DNA from: Pascua guehoae
Taxonomy: Eukaryota > Basidiomycota > Tremellomycetes > Trichosporonales > Trichosporonaceae
Direction: 5' to 3'
Assembly: GCA_001600415.1 (NCBI GenBank)
Contig: BCJX01000010.1
Coordinates: forward strand, 903,236-967,235
Length of the DNA stretch: 64,000 nt
Shown here: piece by piece, positions 34,701 through 46,921 of the stretch
Numbering within the stretch: position 1 is the first letter of the stretch
Layout: every line of letters begins with the position of its first letter
The notes under the pieces: model-generated
What the model saw: the letters and a program-made list of their open reading frames with translations, nothing else
Told to the model about the DNA's origin: nothing
Database searches by the model: none
Translations under genes and position numbers: made by a program

Positions 34701-37700
34701 AGATCACAAAGACAGATACTGGCCGATGATGATTACCATTTACACGCGCGCCTCTCTGTAAACATGTTGCACATCGGCGCCCCGAACGCCTTGTGCGCCA
34801 CATTGATCATGCAAAAGCCCCCACGTTTGTATCCCGAAGAGGCCGATGTCCCAAAAGGCAATTTAGCCCCGATGTCCGATGTCCGTGGCACGCGCTTTGA
34901 CGGCCTGTACAGTACGCGAGTGGGCCTGACACTCGCCCTGTGCATCCAAAAAAGCATGAGCCACGGTCGGGGCAAGGTAAAAGAGAGTGTGGTGCCGACC
35001 GAATCGTACTGTACCTTCTGGGCCAGAAAACCCTTTTGTCACGTCCCTTGGAGCACCGAGCCCAGTGCCACCAGCGTACGTACCATGGGTGGTGCTGGTG
35101 CTATGGATGACAAGGACGGGTTCCTAGGGTTGACTAGACTCACCCGACAGGGCATGCCCAATGGATGCAAAGGGAAAATGCTTCGGCTCCATCTGCCAAT
35201 CACCGGAGGCTCTGCTGGCGTCATCCCGTGCCTTCGATCGTGCCTTCGGACACATAAAATGGCGCCGCCAACTTGCGTCGCTTTCACATCTGCATTCACA
35301 CTGCACACACACCCACTCTGGGCGCGCCGACAATTCCAACGTGAATGAATGCTTTGGTAGGGTTGCCATTCTGTCCATAAAGGATGTGACTGTGACAAAA
35401 AAGGACGTGATGCGGACCATGTCTCCCCGCCGGCAGTCTATGAGAGCCGCCAGAACCGCCCCCCAATTCCCAATCGTTTGAGCGTGCCAAGGGCGCCGAG
35501 AACGAGCTACGCGCCGGCGAAAAGTTCAGGCATCTCAGCGTTGTTCTCGCGTGCGCGCGTGCACGCGTCTTGAATGGGACAAAGGAAAAAAAAAGCTGTG
35601 CGTGCAGGCCGTCTGTACACTCCAGTGCTTCGAGAATGATAAGCCAGCCTAGGCATCTCCAGAAGTCTCCGTGCCCAGTCTCACTGTGGGCCATAAGACA
35701 GTGTCCCTCGAACATTCCCCTCCTCTCCAATCTCCAGGCCTGCGAGAATCGAATGGAACCCCAGCATTCTATTCACAACCTGCACTGGTGGCTCCAGCAA
35801 CCTGCCCAGATTCCAGTTGACACACCAGCTTGAGAGATCAGCCTGCTAAATCAGGCTGCTTGATACCTGATTGTTCCTGAAATACTGTATCCGATGCGGC
35901 ACTGCTGTTACCACCAACGCACAGCCCATATCACGACCAGCATATCAGCAGCACCCAAACGAGAATTCCTGTCAGCTCAGTCTTGTTGGGTACACATGCC
36001 AAGCACGTAACCGACGCGTCCCGTCGGCTATGGCGGGGTCCAATGGGCGCGTGCCCAAGACGCGCGTGCCGTTCAATTGGGAGAGGGACGACATTAACGA
36101 GGCAGCAAGCGATGCCGCACGCGATGCCGCATCCGCTGCCCCACATGACTCCGCACGCGACTGCGCCTACACTCGAGAGGCAGACAGAGGCCGCGATGGG
36201 GAGAATCGAAGACAACAAACTGCCCGCCCTCCAAAGAGACATTACTCAAACGCCGTGGTAAGACCCTACGCCACCAGTCCCATCCGCTCGATGCCGTACC
36301 ACATGTCGATAGAGATAGATCCGATCCGCGCCTTGGCATGCGTGGACGCGGAATACAAGCGGGCTAGCACCGACAGGCGGGTGACTGTGCGGCGCCACGG
36401 ATGTGGAGAGTTGGCAGTTGGCGCATGCCACAGGCCATGGCGTCAGACTGCAGGCTTTGGGCTTCTCTGGAGCGCCACTTGAGGCTGGAACGTCTGTATC
36501 TCGCGCGTCGGTCTCGCGGACACAAGACGAGGCATCCTCAGGCAGTGTCGGGTAACCTGGTTCCCCGACTGTGGGCTAATGCCACTTTGGGGCACGATAT
36601 CGACGCTCACCTCGCTGTGTGCCCATGCCCCACCGTCCCAGCTAGGCGTGTACCACAAGACCAGCTAGATGCCTGCGTACCGGGCATGCAGAGGGCAATA
36701 TTAACCACCACGTCCACTCGTTGTTAAAGATACAGGCACCCCGGTTTCATGTGGCCATTTACACCAGTCGAGTGCAACAGAGTGCGAACGGTGTCCAGTT
36801 GTGGCAGCCGGCGGGCGGGCACCACGACCCAATCTGGGAATCTCGGGGTCCAGGACGACCAAAACGGACTAAAAGGTAAAAAGGAAAGAAAAAAAAAAGA
36901 GGCAGGTACAGGCACGCACCACCACCCTTCTTAGCGTCACGGCATTGTTTGCTCCGCCCAGGGAATGGCCAGGGGTGGCGCCTTGTCGGCCAGCCTCCGT
37001 CAAACATCCGTTGTCGGAGGAGACTCGATGGCTTGGGGGCTTGGGGGGCTTGGGGGGGCGGGCCGGTATTGTTCACCAATGGGACGGAACGCACGTTCGG
37101 TCGGAGCACCGATGCGGCTGTCGCAGAGTTGAATTGTCGTTGCAAGCGATCAGAGAGGGGGAGTCGAGCACCTCGTGCGTGTGCCTGCCCGCCGGCACAT
37201 ACATGAAGCAGGGATGTGGGAACATGTCGGCGGTTTTTTTTTTTGTTGCTCTGCTGCTGTTCTCTTTCTGCTCTGCGCCGCTCGGCGTGATCGTGCGGCG
37301 GCGCGCTAACTGCCGAGACGTGCCGCTCGATCAGCATATCAGCAGTTCACGGGGGCAAGCAAGCACGCGCGCAAGCACGCAAGCACCAGACAAGGACAAG
37401 CCATGCAAGCCCAACTCGGCCAACACCAAAAACCCTACGCGCCACACCCTGCAGCAACAGCCGCGGCTATCTAAAACGCTCGCGTAAACGGTGTTCGGGT
37501 CCCTATCGTCCCAAGGCCGGGCAAACGCACCCCCGCCCCGGGATCTATACCCAAGCCGCGCCCACCGTGCGGCCAACGAGCAACGTGCAAGATGCAACAT
37601 GCGCCACAACGTTACCGTTGCTTTCTTGCCCACGCCGGCCATCATGCCCACGCTGGCCATCGTGTCCATGTCACTATCGCGTCACTTGGCAAAGCACACC

Positions 37701-37724
37701 CTGCATCAAATCCATAAGATGTGC
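31736..37724. other. Six-kb gene-poor region
   Basis: No supportable gene on either strand. Open frames are short, mutually overlapping and lack domains. The left end is the promoter of the Zn2Cys6 gene; the right end is the 3' flank of the phosphatase. No tRNA, transposon end or large repeat was noticed. Confidence 0.45.
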
Positions 37725-40646
37725 CTACTGCTCCCCGTCGCTGCTGCCGCGATCCTCTCGGTGGAGTGGGCCCAAGATCGACTCGAGACCAGCCTTGGAC
37801 ACTCGTCGTCCGGGCTGGAGTGTTGTGCGGTCCACGGGTGCGCTGCAAAGTCAGAAAGAAATTCACATGGACAGATCCGTCTGCCATAAACACCCAGCAA
37901 GCGTACTCACCGTCTTCCATGCACCCACTGCCCGTTCTTGCGCACTTCAATGTCGGCCTGCGGTTGTCTCCGCATTCGCCCCGCAGCGTTCTCGGGGCTA
38001 ATATCCGGCTCGTCAATGTTGCCCAGCGACGGCGACGCTGACGCCGCAGTCATGAGGCTCAGGTTGGCGCTGCCCCATTCTGGCGGTAGGCTCTCGCGCG
38101 TGTACCGTGGCCCGATGCGAGGTTCGCGGGGGATGAGGGGAGGCTCGTCTTCCGTCCCCTCGGGCGTGGTTTCTTCCCGCTGAGCATTGGCGCCAGACGA
38201 CCGCAGCTCGGCCTCCTCAAATTGGATGAGCTCGGCGACAAAGCCAATGTTGGGTGAGATGCCGTGCCGTCGCTCGGCGACGTACGCATACGACGTCTTG
38301 AGCGTCCACGCATTGGCGTGAATCAGGTACGCCAATACCACCGTCACAGAGCGCGACTTGCCCGCACGGCAGTGCACATAGGTCGGCGCAGAGTGTAATC
38401 GTGCGTCGTCTGAAGGAACATGTCAGCTCGACTCGCTTTTGAACGCTCAGATATTACTCACCCAGAAAGTTACACGCCTCCTGGATGCCCTTGCCGACAC
38501 CAGACTCTTCGACGGCATCCCTCATCGGGATCCGGTGGTAGCGCTCAAACGACTTGCGCAACCCTAGCCCCTCGTCGTCGTCACACTCTAGCGCGACGTT
38601 GAGGATCCGCCGCACTCCCAGCCCCAGGAGCACGTCGACGTCGTCGCGCGTTAATATTTCAGGGCCGAGGTAGAGGAACGACGGTAGGATGGTGGATACT
38701 TCTAGGGGCTGGGGCGAGCGTACCGGCGTAGGTGTCTGCGGTATTGGTGGGAGACCAGGAGTCAAGCCAGGAGTTGTGGGATATGGGACGGGTTGCGAGA
38801 CACCTCCAGGTGCTGGTGGCGGCGCGAGGTTGGCTGTCCACGGCTCGCCCGGTGGCGCAAGGCCGCCTGTCCGTGTCTGGAGCTTGAGTCCAGGCGATCG
38901 TTTCGCTAATCCACCCGCTAAGCTGCCCCCGCCGCCGGGTTGCGCAGTGTGCGGCGCGCCCAGGCGGTTTGAGTCGCCGACGTCAATGGTCAGGAGCGCA
39001 GGCTTTGGTCGTGCAGGGCGTGCCGACTGGGCCTTGGCTATTGGTGACACACCCATACCGGGTCTTGAACTGTCAAGGTTGAGGCACAGCTGTGGGGGCC
39101 GTTTCGACGACGGTCCTGCCGGTGCAGAGGTGATCAAAGTCGGGGTCGCCGCCGCGAGTGACAGCGCTGGCGTGGGTCGCAGGGGACTGAGCCCAGGTAG
39201 TCCCGCTGTTGACTGGCTTGGTGATGGCGCCGCAAGCGACAACTTGGGCACGTTGCGAGCAGTGTTGGGGGTAAGAGTGACGGTCGAGCCAGAATCGGTC
39301 GACGCAGACAGCGGAGACTGCGACATGGATGCAGCTCGTGTCCACATGGCATTGTTTGGTTCGCTGCCTTTGGTCCCGTCGCCAGTTGCCACCAGGCCTT
39401 CACCTTGCGCGAGGCGTGCAATCGTGGGCCAGCCCCCGCGGAGTACTCGGACGGCGCCCATTGACACAAACGGCGTGATGATGCCCACGAGCGGCGAGGG
39501 CCTCTCGTCTCGGTCGTCGGTGCCGATGAGGACGACATCGAGCTGCTTGCCCAAGTCTGCTGCTTCCCACACGCGCTTCCCTTCGGGTGTGCTCACGTAC
39601 GAGCCCAAAGTTGTCCAGGCTTCCGTGCCCGACGTACGTGATGCAATCTGCTTGCGCAAGCGTGGCAGTGCTGGAGAGGGAATGCAGAGGGGGACTGCTC
39701 GTGAGAGATGTCCAACAATGTACTCGTCCAGCGGGCGCGTGTCCACAAACAGTGTCGTGCTGGGAGCGCTACGGGCCAGGCCAAGGACTTCGGCAGGTGC
39801 GATTCCGGGCACCACCTCGCGCGGCGATTCCGATGTAAGGGACGACATTTCCGAGTCGCTATCGATCGCAACGGAGAGCGGTCGCTCGCGCAGGTTCTGC
39901 TGCACTGAACGTCGGAGCGCGGATAAGTCCAATAGCTCGTTGCTAATGGTGCTCTGGTCTGGAGGGTCAGCAAAGTATGAGGCGGTGCACACACGGCTCC
40001 CGGTAGACCAACTCGTGGCTGCAGTGTCCAACGGTTCCGGAATGTCGCTAGGCCCGCTCGTAGCGGCGGCGCCTTTCTGGAGCTCGAGGGGACTGGGGCG
40101 GCGCTTGTGGGAAGTCTTGCTCGCATCTTCCCAAGGACGAGAGGCGAGTACTGGCGGTGGTGTTCGCGTGGTCTGGTTTGCTGGGGGCCGTAAAGGCGAT
40201 CGTGGTGCCTTTGGCTTGTCCACTAGCCCTGTTGGCGATGCACCCCATGCCGCGGGAGACATGACGACGGGAGATGCAGTCAGGCCAGGCATGGTAGTGG
40301 GTGACTCGACAAAGTTGAAGCGAAGGGGAGAGTTGTTGAGGATGGGGCTCGTCGGGGTGCGGAGATGAGAAATCTCACTTGGAGCTGTCGACAATGAACC
40401 ACCAGATGCCAAGCGCGGGGAAGAGTGCGTGCTAGTCACTTGTTCGCGCCCGTCTTGCGTGCCCGCAGTCGTACTCGTAGACACCGCCCCGGTTGCGGAC
40501 ACTGCCCCGCTGCTGCGACCTGCGGCGGATACGGATGCGGCGGCGCCGGCCGCTTCGTGATCGTGGTGCGATGTGGGGGCGGTGCGAGACACTCGCTGCG
40601 CGCGAGACCCGCCTGGTGGGCTGCGTACGAACGAGTCCTCGCTCAT
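37725..40646 (-). CDS. Rhodanese plus dual-specificity phosphatase (MAPK-phosphatase-like)
   Basis: Three exons: complement(37725..37842, 37911..38409, 38462..40646); 2802 nt, 933 residues. A disordered Ser/Pro/Thr-rich N-terminus is followed by a rhodanese/CDC25-like domain (about 285-420, FVDTRPLDEYIVGHLSRAV), a long Pro-rich linker, and a DSP domain (about 645-800). The DSP domain opens with ILPSFLYLGPE and contains VHCRAGKSRS, catalytic Cys742 and Arg748 of the HCxxGxxR loop. Rhodanese+DSP is the architecture of MAP-kinase phosphatases, where the first domain docks the kinase. The target here is inferred, not shown. The ATG at 40646 is the first in frame; the same frame is open upstream to a stop near 40800 without ATG, leaving room for a missed 5' exon. 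Confidence 0.87.
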
Positions 40647-42333
40647 GCGTCTTTTCGCGCCGATGCCGTCGTCCGGATGCGGGATGGAATCACGCAATGG
40701 AGCGGAGCGACCGAGTGCAGCGGCAAATAAGGGATCAGGTGGCGTAGTGTGCGGGTAGAGGGCGGCAGGGGATGCCGCGGTCGACGGGGGTCGGCTCTAT
40801 TGTAGAGAGCGGTGCACGACAGTGACGAGCACGAATGTCTCCAGATGGATGGACGGGCGCGCGCTCAGAATAACAATCGTCGCCTGGCCACGCCTGGACG
40901 CGTGGATGCCCGACAGGTCGAGGACGACTGCTGGCCGACAAGCACAAGCAAGAAGTCAACTAGCCAGACACTTGCAATGTCAATTGTCAATCAATGCAAG
41001 GCGGAAGGGCCCTGCACGTCCGCTGACGGGCGATGGTGACAGCGAGGGCGCGGTGGGGGTGTGTATGCTGGAGCGGGGTTTGTTCGCGGGTGAGCGAGCG
41101 AGCGGATGGCGCGTTGGCTGGCAAAGGAGGCGCGACGCGTCGCGCGGGGCCCTTGTATGTCGGGTGGTAAGGATCCAAGTGTTCTGGGCGTTGTCGAAGC
41201 GTAGGCCGAGGTAATGACAAGGATCGATGCGCGTGAGAGATGAGGAGGATGCAACGAGTGGGAAATGTCGTGTAGCGGGTGTTGGTAGAGTTTGCTGTGC
41301 AGGCTCGGCGCCGATGGATGGATGACGGAGCACGGTGGAAACATGCAGTGTACGGCATGGAGGTCAGTGTGGCAGTGCACCCGGCCATCGGGCTCGGTGC
41401 CCGGTAGGCCCGTCTCGGGGGGAAACACAAGCAAGGGGCCACCAGCCCGCTGCTGTGCTCGCGTTACAGATTGCGGTGCACTATCCCCCCCAACGGCAAA
41501 CATATGGAATTCACGCAATGAATGAATTCTTCCCATCTGGCTTGAACCACATCCAGTCAGCCCACGAAGTCTGCAAATTGTGCATGGAGCCAAGAGGCAA
41601 GAAGACCAAAAAAAAAAAGAGTAAACAATAACAAGGTGCGGGTCACGCCGTGCGAAACGGTTGTTGGAGAATGAGGCTGCTCTGGATCTGGCTGCCAAGA
41701 GAGCATCGCCTTTGAACAAACCAAATTCAAATTCAAATTCACAACAACCCCTGGGCGAATTTGGAGGACTCACATGGCCCCCCCATTTTCTCAGGCAGCA
41801 ATGCCCCATGTCCCATGACCTTGGGTGTGTTTCACTACGGGATCAAATCAGATCCCGTTCTGTCCACGTGCAACTGCAGCATTCAGCATGCAGCATCTGC
41901 TCATCTGCTCATCTCCTCATCTCCTCATCTGCATGGCTGGCCATGGCTGGAGAGGGAGCTTCCATCACCACCACTATGGCCGTCGTCCGTGCCTCTCCGT
42001 GCCATTCGATCCCAGCTTGACCTCATCGAGTCTCACGAGTGCATACAACCACGACACATAGTATAAGCATGCACCTCGTTAAATAATAATAGGACACGAC
42101 ACGCCGTCGCCGTGTCTCCCACGTCGTACTCGTCCATGCATGCGCATCCTCAAACTGCTTCTGATCTCCGCGGCATGCTCGCCTCCACACATGGCGTCGA
42201 GGACCGTGCGCCCCCCGCGCGCCTCGCTTCCATTGTCCTCGCCCCCGCGTCTCTCCCACCTCGTCAACCATCGACCTGCCTGTGGTCTTCTGTCTCTGCT
42301 TGTCATGTCTCCTCACTATCAAACTCACCCACC
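40647..42333. other. Divergent spacer between phosphatase and F-box genes
   Basis: A 1.7-kb head-to-head region with no supportable gene. It includes an AAATTC triplet at about 41725-41742 and a CATCTGCTCATCTCCT repeat near 41895-41930. Confidence 0.5.
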
Positions 42334-43241
42334 ATGCCGTTCCACCTGCCCAACGAAGTGCTTGGGGCCATTATCGCCGAGGTGCCCGTAAGCGACACGG
42401 CGACGCTCGCTTCCCTCCTGCGCGTCTGCCAGGCTACATACACCTTTGCCGCACCGCGCCTCTATCGCGACCTTGCCATCACCGACCGCAATCTTTCGGG
42501 TGTGCTGGTGGGACTGCTGCATTCCTCAAATGTCGAGGTTGCCGACAACAGAAGTCTTGACAGCCAGCTCAGTCACAACAGTGTAGCCACCATCGCTGGT
42601 TCAAGCAAGAGTGTCGCGGTCACCTCACCAAAACCGCCAGGAGCATACCCTTCCCCGCTGTCGAATGCGCGCAAACGCGCCCTCCTCGCACTCACCACAA
42701 CCCTCCGAGTGCGCAGTGTTCCGCCACGCTGCGAGACGTGCGAGTGCCGCACCACGTTCCGCGTGTGTCCCATGGACCGAAGCACGTTTCCCTCTGTCAA
42801 GACAGTCGTCGTCTCTACCCAAGTGCCCTATCACCACGACCTGAGCGCACGGAGGTTGCCGGGCCGAAGTGGCGCCGGTGGAGGTGGACGCTTCTGAAAC
42901 ATGACGCCATGGGGCCGATCGGGCGACATACCCAGTGCTCATACTCGTTCCCGCATCTCTCATCTGCTCTGTTTCTGTTGTCAATATTGTCTTTCAAAGC
43001 CCTTCCCAACATGTTCGACGTAGAATTATTTGGCACTGTCCATCTCCACCCTGGGCGAAGTATATCCACATACATAGTGGACACCACACGACATGATGAG
43101 CGCGCCGATCGGGTGCGTCAACCACCGTCTCGTGCCACGCTCGCCTTCCCTCGTTCGCCTTCCTCCCCCGCCTTCCTTCCTTGCTTTCTTCCTCGCCTTC
43201 CCTCGTCTTCCTTGGATAGAACACACCGCGCTCAAGGTTGA
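42334..43241 (+). CDS. F-box-like protein with an uncertain frame
   Basis: The ATG at 42334 opens MPFHLPNEVLGAIIAEV, then LASLLRVCQATYTFAAPRLYRDL: an F-box (LPxEVL...LLRVC...APRLYRDL) that would bind Skp1 in an SCF ubiquitin ligase. Read straight, the frame stops at 42895-42897. The adjacent frame from about 42855 to 43241 looks coding (KWRRWRWTLLKHDAMGPIG, then ELFGTVHLHPGRSIST and VDTTRHDERADRVRQPP). A 32-nt GT..AG intron at 42823-42854 would join the two in phase, giving 876 nt (291 residues); a one-base indel or pseudogenisation is the alternative. 32 nt is very short even for this genome. The last about 30 residues come from a CT-rich tract, and a GTGCGT at about 43111 might be another donor. 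F-box call good, structure uncertain. Confidence 0.6.
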
Positions 43242-43331
43242 TCATCTCATCTCATCTCTCCATCTCATCATCACTCTCTTCTCTACCCCCTGCTTTCCCT
43301 GTCCGACCGCACCCCTTTCATCATCCCAACA

Positions 43332-46033
43332 ATGGTTGAAAGTCGTCACTCCATCCTGAATAGACTGAATCCTCCCACTCTAAAAAGGCGCAGAACACCA
43401 CGTACTGCCCCATCACACCACGATGCCCCTTCCTCATAGTACGTCAAGTCATATACAGCGGGCCAACACTCACTGCAGCTCTTCCTCTGTTCCCTCTCGT
43501 CACGGTCGCCATAACAACTCCACGGAGGATGGGCGCGCCGCCCGACGGGCCGCCATTCTAGAGGATCGTTTATCTGGCCCCATGCAGCGGCCTTCCCCCG
43601 TACACCTTCCTTCTAGCGAGCCCGACAGCAGCAGCATTCGGTCATCGTCGCAGGCCGGCGGTTTCGGTTGGAGCTGGAGTGACGACAGGTAAGAGACAAT
43701 TGGCGTGAATCGAACTGACAGCCAGCGAGCGATCGCATACCATTTCGCGCGACCTTCCCCGCCTTCCCCGGCCGTCCCAGGGTCACAACATGAGGAAGAC
43801 CGAGGACAGGTACGTCCGCCGCAGCCTGCCGTCACCACGCTGGATGTCATCTTCCGACCGCCGCGGCCAACGGCTCAGGCAAAATTCCTGCTAGGAGTGA
43901 TCCCGCTGACTTTTCCAGTGAGATGGACTCGCGCATGGCATCGCACCCTCCCTCCTTTGCAGGCGCTGCCAGCAGCCACACACAGGCTTCGGCATCGTGC
44001 GTATCGTCATCAAATGTGGCTCACCGTGCCTGGCTGACTACCCTAGTGTACCAGCAAACCCCATTGACGGCAACACCACCCCGCGGCGACTCCCAACTAC
44101 CGGTATTCGCTCATCCGCCATATCGCATGGGATCGAGTACGCAGCTGCGGACTCGCTGCGGCGTCGCAAGGATACACAGGGCAGAGTCCAGGCAGGACCA
44201 ATCACCCCTGCTATTGTGGGTTTGCCCGGCCGGTTCCAGATACACGACCAACCGAGTGGCAGCGCCGCCCAGCCCACCACTCGATCCCTCAACCCCCCTG
44301 CCCCAGCTGATGGGCCCAAGGTCATCCCCAAGCCAGTATATCCTCCCCCGCCTTCGGCCACGCAGACGACTGGCCGCCTGGAACCATCCAAGGTATTGCC
44401 CTCGCCTTCCCCACAGTCATCGGCCCTGAAGCGCCGGTTCGCAGACGATGGAGACGCAGTCAAGAGAGCCCGTAAGGGCGGTTCCCGGTCTCCACGTCCG
44501 TTCATTCCTCAACCTCCAGCTCCTGTCGCATCCATCCCCAGCGACATCATTCGAGAAGTGGTGATTGGGTCGCGTAGCAGCAAGAGACGAACTCCAGGCT
44601 TCGAACCCATCGGAGTGTCCATCGTCCAGGACGCGCTGAGGCTCGTCACGCGCGGCATGGAAATGGAGAAGCAAAACTGCCTTCTTTCTCGCGCTGGATA
44701 CCTCGTCCGCGAGCGCAAGGACATTGAACCTCTTAAACTTCTGGAGCGCGTCCCGGCATCGCTTCCAGTCTACTTTGACTGCGAAATGTTTGCTGCCATC
44801 GGTGACACCCTCGACACTCCAGCCAATCTTCCTTTCAACAAGATTCCAACCAGCATGCCCCACGGCATCGCTACCTCCATCATCATGGCCCGAATGGACG
44901 CTGCCAACACGGTACGCATGGTCACTCTGCCTACCCAAGAAGATCAACTCCTTCTCGACGAGGTGTTAGTTGTCCTGGCGAAGCTGCGAAACCCTCGAGA
45001 TGGCCCTCGTAAAAAGCTCCTCTTCCCGAACGCGAAGACGGTCATCCTCGACGGCGTCTTTGTGGAGCAGCTTTATAACGGCTCTGCCACACTTCACATC
45101 CTCAAGCGACTCGTCTCACCAACCTCCATTTGCCTGGACTTCGTGTTTGGGGGCGGCGGGGACTTCGGCGCTGCAGTCCTGAACACAGCCATGAAGCCTC
45201 TGCACGAAGCCTGGCCCAGCGTTGGGGTTATCAACTTCCATAGGGCCCGTAACCAACTTCCTCTGGTAGAGCTGCGCGTCAAGCATCGCGCGTTCTTCTC
45301 CCGTGGAGTGCCTCCGCTATCGACGTTCGAAGAAAAGGTCAAACGATCGACTGGGCCAAAGGCTGGCCGTCCCGTCCCACGGCAATACGAATGGGCAGAG
45401 TCATGGGGAGACTTTGTGTTATCTGCCGTTGACCAAGACTTGGAAAGCTTCGAGGATGGACGGAAGGAGCGGCTACTGCTCAGGGATCACTGGGAACTCC
45501 ATTACCCATTGAGCGACCAGGCTCGTGTCGACGTCGTGGACGAAGTAGCTCGGATCATCTACCTCAAGGTTGACGACCGAGTCCATAGGTTTAACGAATC
45601 ACTCAAGTTCGACTACCGATCTCCGAAGAACTCCCGGAGTCGCACCATCAAGACGCCGCAGACCACGAACAACAGCCACGGCGCGAGGCGTACGAAGAGC
45701 AATACGGCCGACAGCAAGCCCGCTGCTGCCAGCCAGCCCAAGCTGTTCAAGCTTCCGACCCACAAGATTGCAGGTGGTCAACGTCGACTGGATTGGATCA
45801 AACTAGTGCACCACGAAGAGGGGGAGGTTTCCTGCCCAGACTGCGGCACGCTGTGGTGAGTGGTGGCATTTTGCCCTTGTTACTACGTTGGGTGTGGGAG
45901 TTCGCATGACTAACTGGGTAGCTTCAACACATTTATCGAAACCAAAGATGACTTCCTCGTACCTTCCCCTACACCCTCCCCCTCACCTTCACCGGTACCG
46001 TCCTCCGCATCGTCTTCGGCATCCTCCGAGTAG
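43332..46033 (+). CDS. Unrecognised 799-residue protein with a CPDC tail
   Basis: Six exons: 43332..43438, 43479..43688, 43726..43809, 43919..43996, 44047..45855, 45922..46033; 2400 nt, frame closed at all five GT..AG introns (37-109 nt). I do not recognise the family. Residues 1 to about 300 are disordered and Ser/Pro/Arg-rich. The stretch from about 305 to 670 looks folded (IPSDIIREVVIG, LKLLERVPASLPVYFDCEMF, KKLLFPNAKTVILDGVFVEQ, TSICLDFVFGGGG). The C-terminal about 100 residues hold a Lys/Ser-rich linker, then EVSCPDCGTLCFN, a possible metal-binding CxxC..C, and a Ser/Pro tail. The opening IPSDIIREVV and its F-box neighbour suggest an F-box-derived protein, but the canonical F-box is not visible. 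The short final exon extends the frame past a stop at 45857. Confidence 0.8.
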
Positions 46034-46921
46034 GACGCCGTCGCCAGGACGTCGCGAGTATTTCTACCCTAAAGTCGTTTGTCTGGCGCGAGAAGAACCA
46101 GCCGATACGAGAAGAAGGCGGTGTCGACGGGTTCCGATTCACCGAGTTCAGCAGACGGGCGTTGAGAGTCGACCAGCTACGAGCATCCAACGTAACGCGG
46201 GCGAATAGAAGAGTATAGAGAGAGGGATACCCACGCCATCATGACAGAGACGACTCGGCGGGCGACCAACCAACAAAACGAAGCAGCACGTGTTCTTTAT
46301 GATCCCGGCGAGGCAACAGACGACTCGCCAGCCATTGTCTCTATAAGTCATTCATGTACATACTATTCATGTCCACCATGTCCATATCGACTGTATGCAT
46401 CATGTCCCATGTGAATGAATACTCACTGCAGCGATTGGAATACCCGCAAGAGTCAAGCTGACGGTCAACGGCGGGGGGTGAGTGTCTTGGGGTATCCTCG
46501 ACAACACGCCACTGCTGAGCTGCTGGGAGAGGGCGAGCAACTTATTCGACACGTATGGTGTACCGAGGATTGCCGAGGGTGCGGTCTACACAGCAACCGC
46601 GTGCGGTGATGTGCCGAACTGCAACCAAGGAGGGCTGCGTACAGGGATGGCCCAGGCCAAAGATGTCAGTTGGCTAGAGTGTACGGCAAGCGACGCGGGT
46701 AAAACGGGCAGAAAGCATATCAAGAGGGCAGGCGTTGACGAGACAACATCACAACCAAGTACAGGACAGACGTGCACCTGGTACAGAGGCAGCAGAGCAC
46801 AACAGGCGGGAATATCGCCCATGGCCACCCCCACACACACCACCCATCCCGTCCCGAGCACGAACATGACTTCAGACGTTGCATTCACTATATCAATCTA
46901 CACCCGTCCACCCTCCTAGTC
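46034..46921. other. Convergent 3' flanks
   Basis: Spacer between two genes that converge here. Nothing beyond untranslated sequence is evident. Confidence 0.5.

Noticed and set aside
38689..40368. Plus-strand 559-codon frame opposite the phosphatase
   Set aside because: Antisense shadow; the minus strand carries clear rhodanese and DSP motifs.
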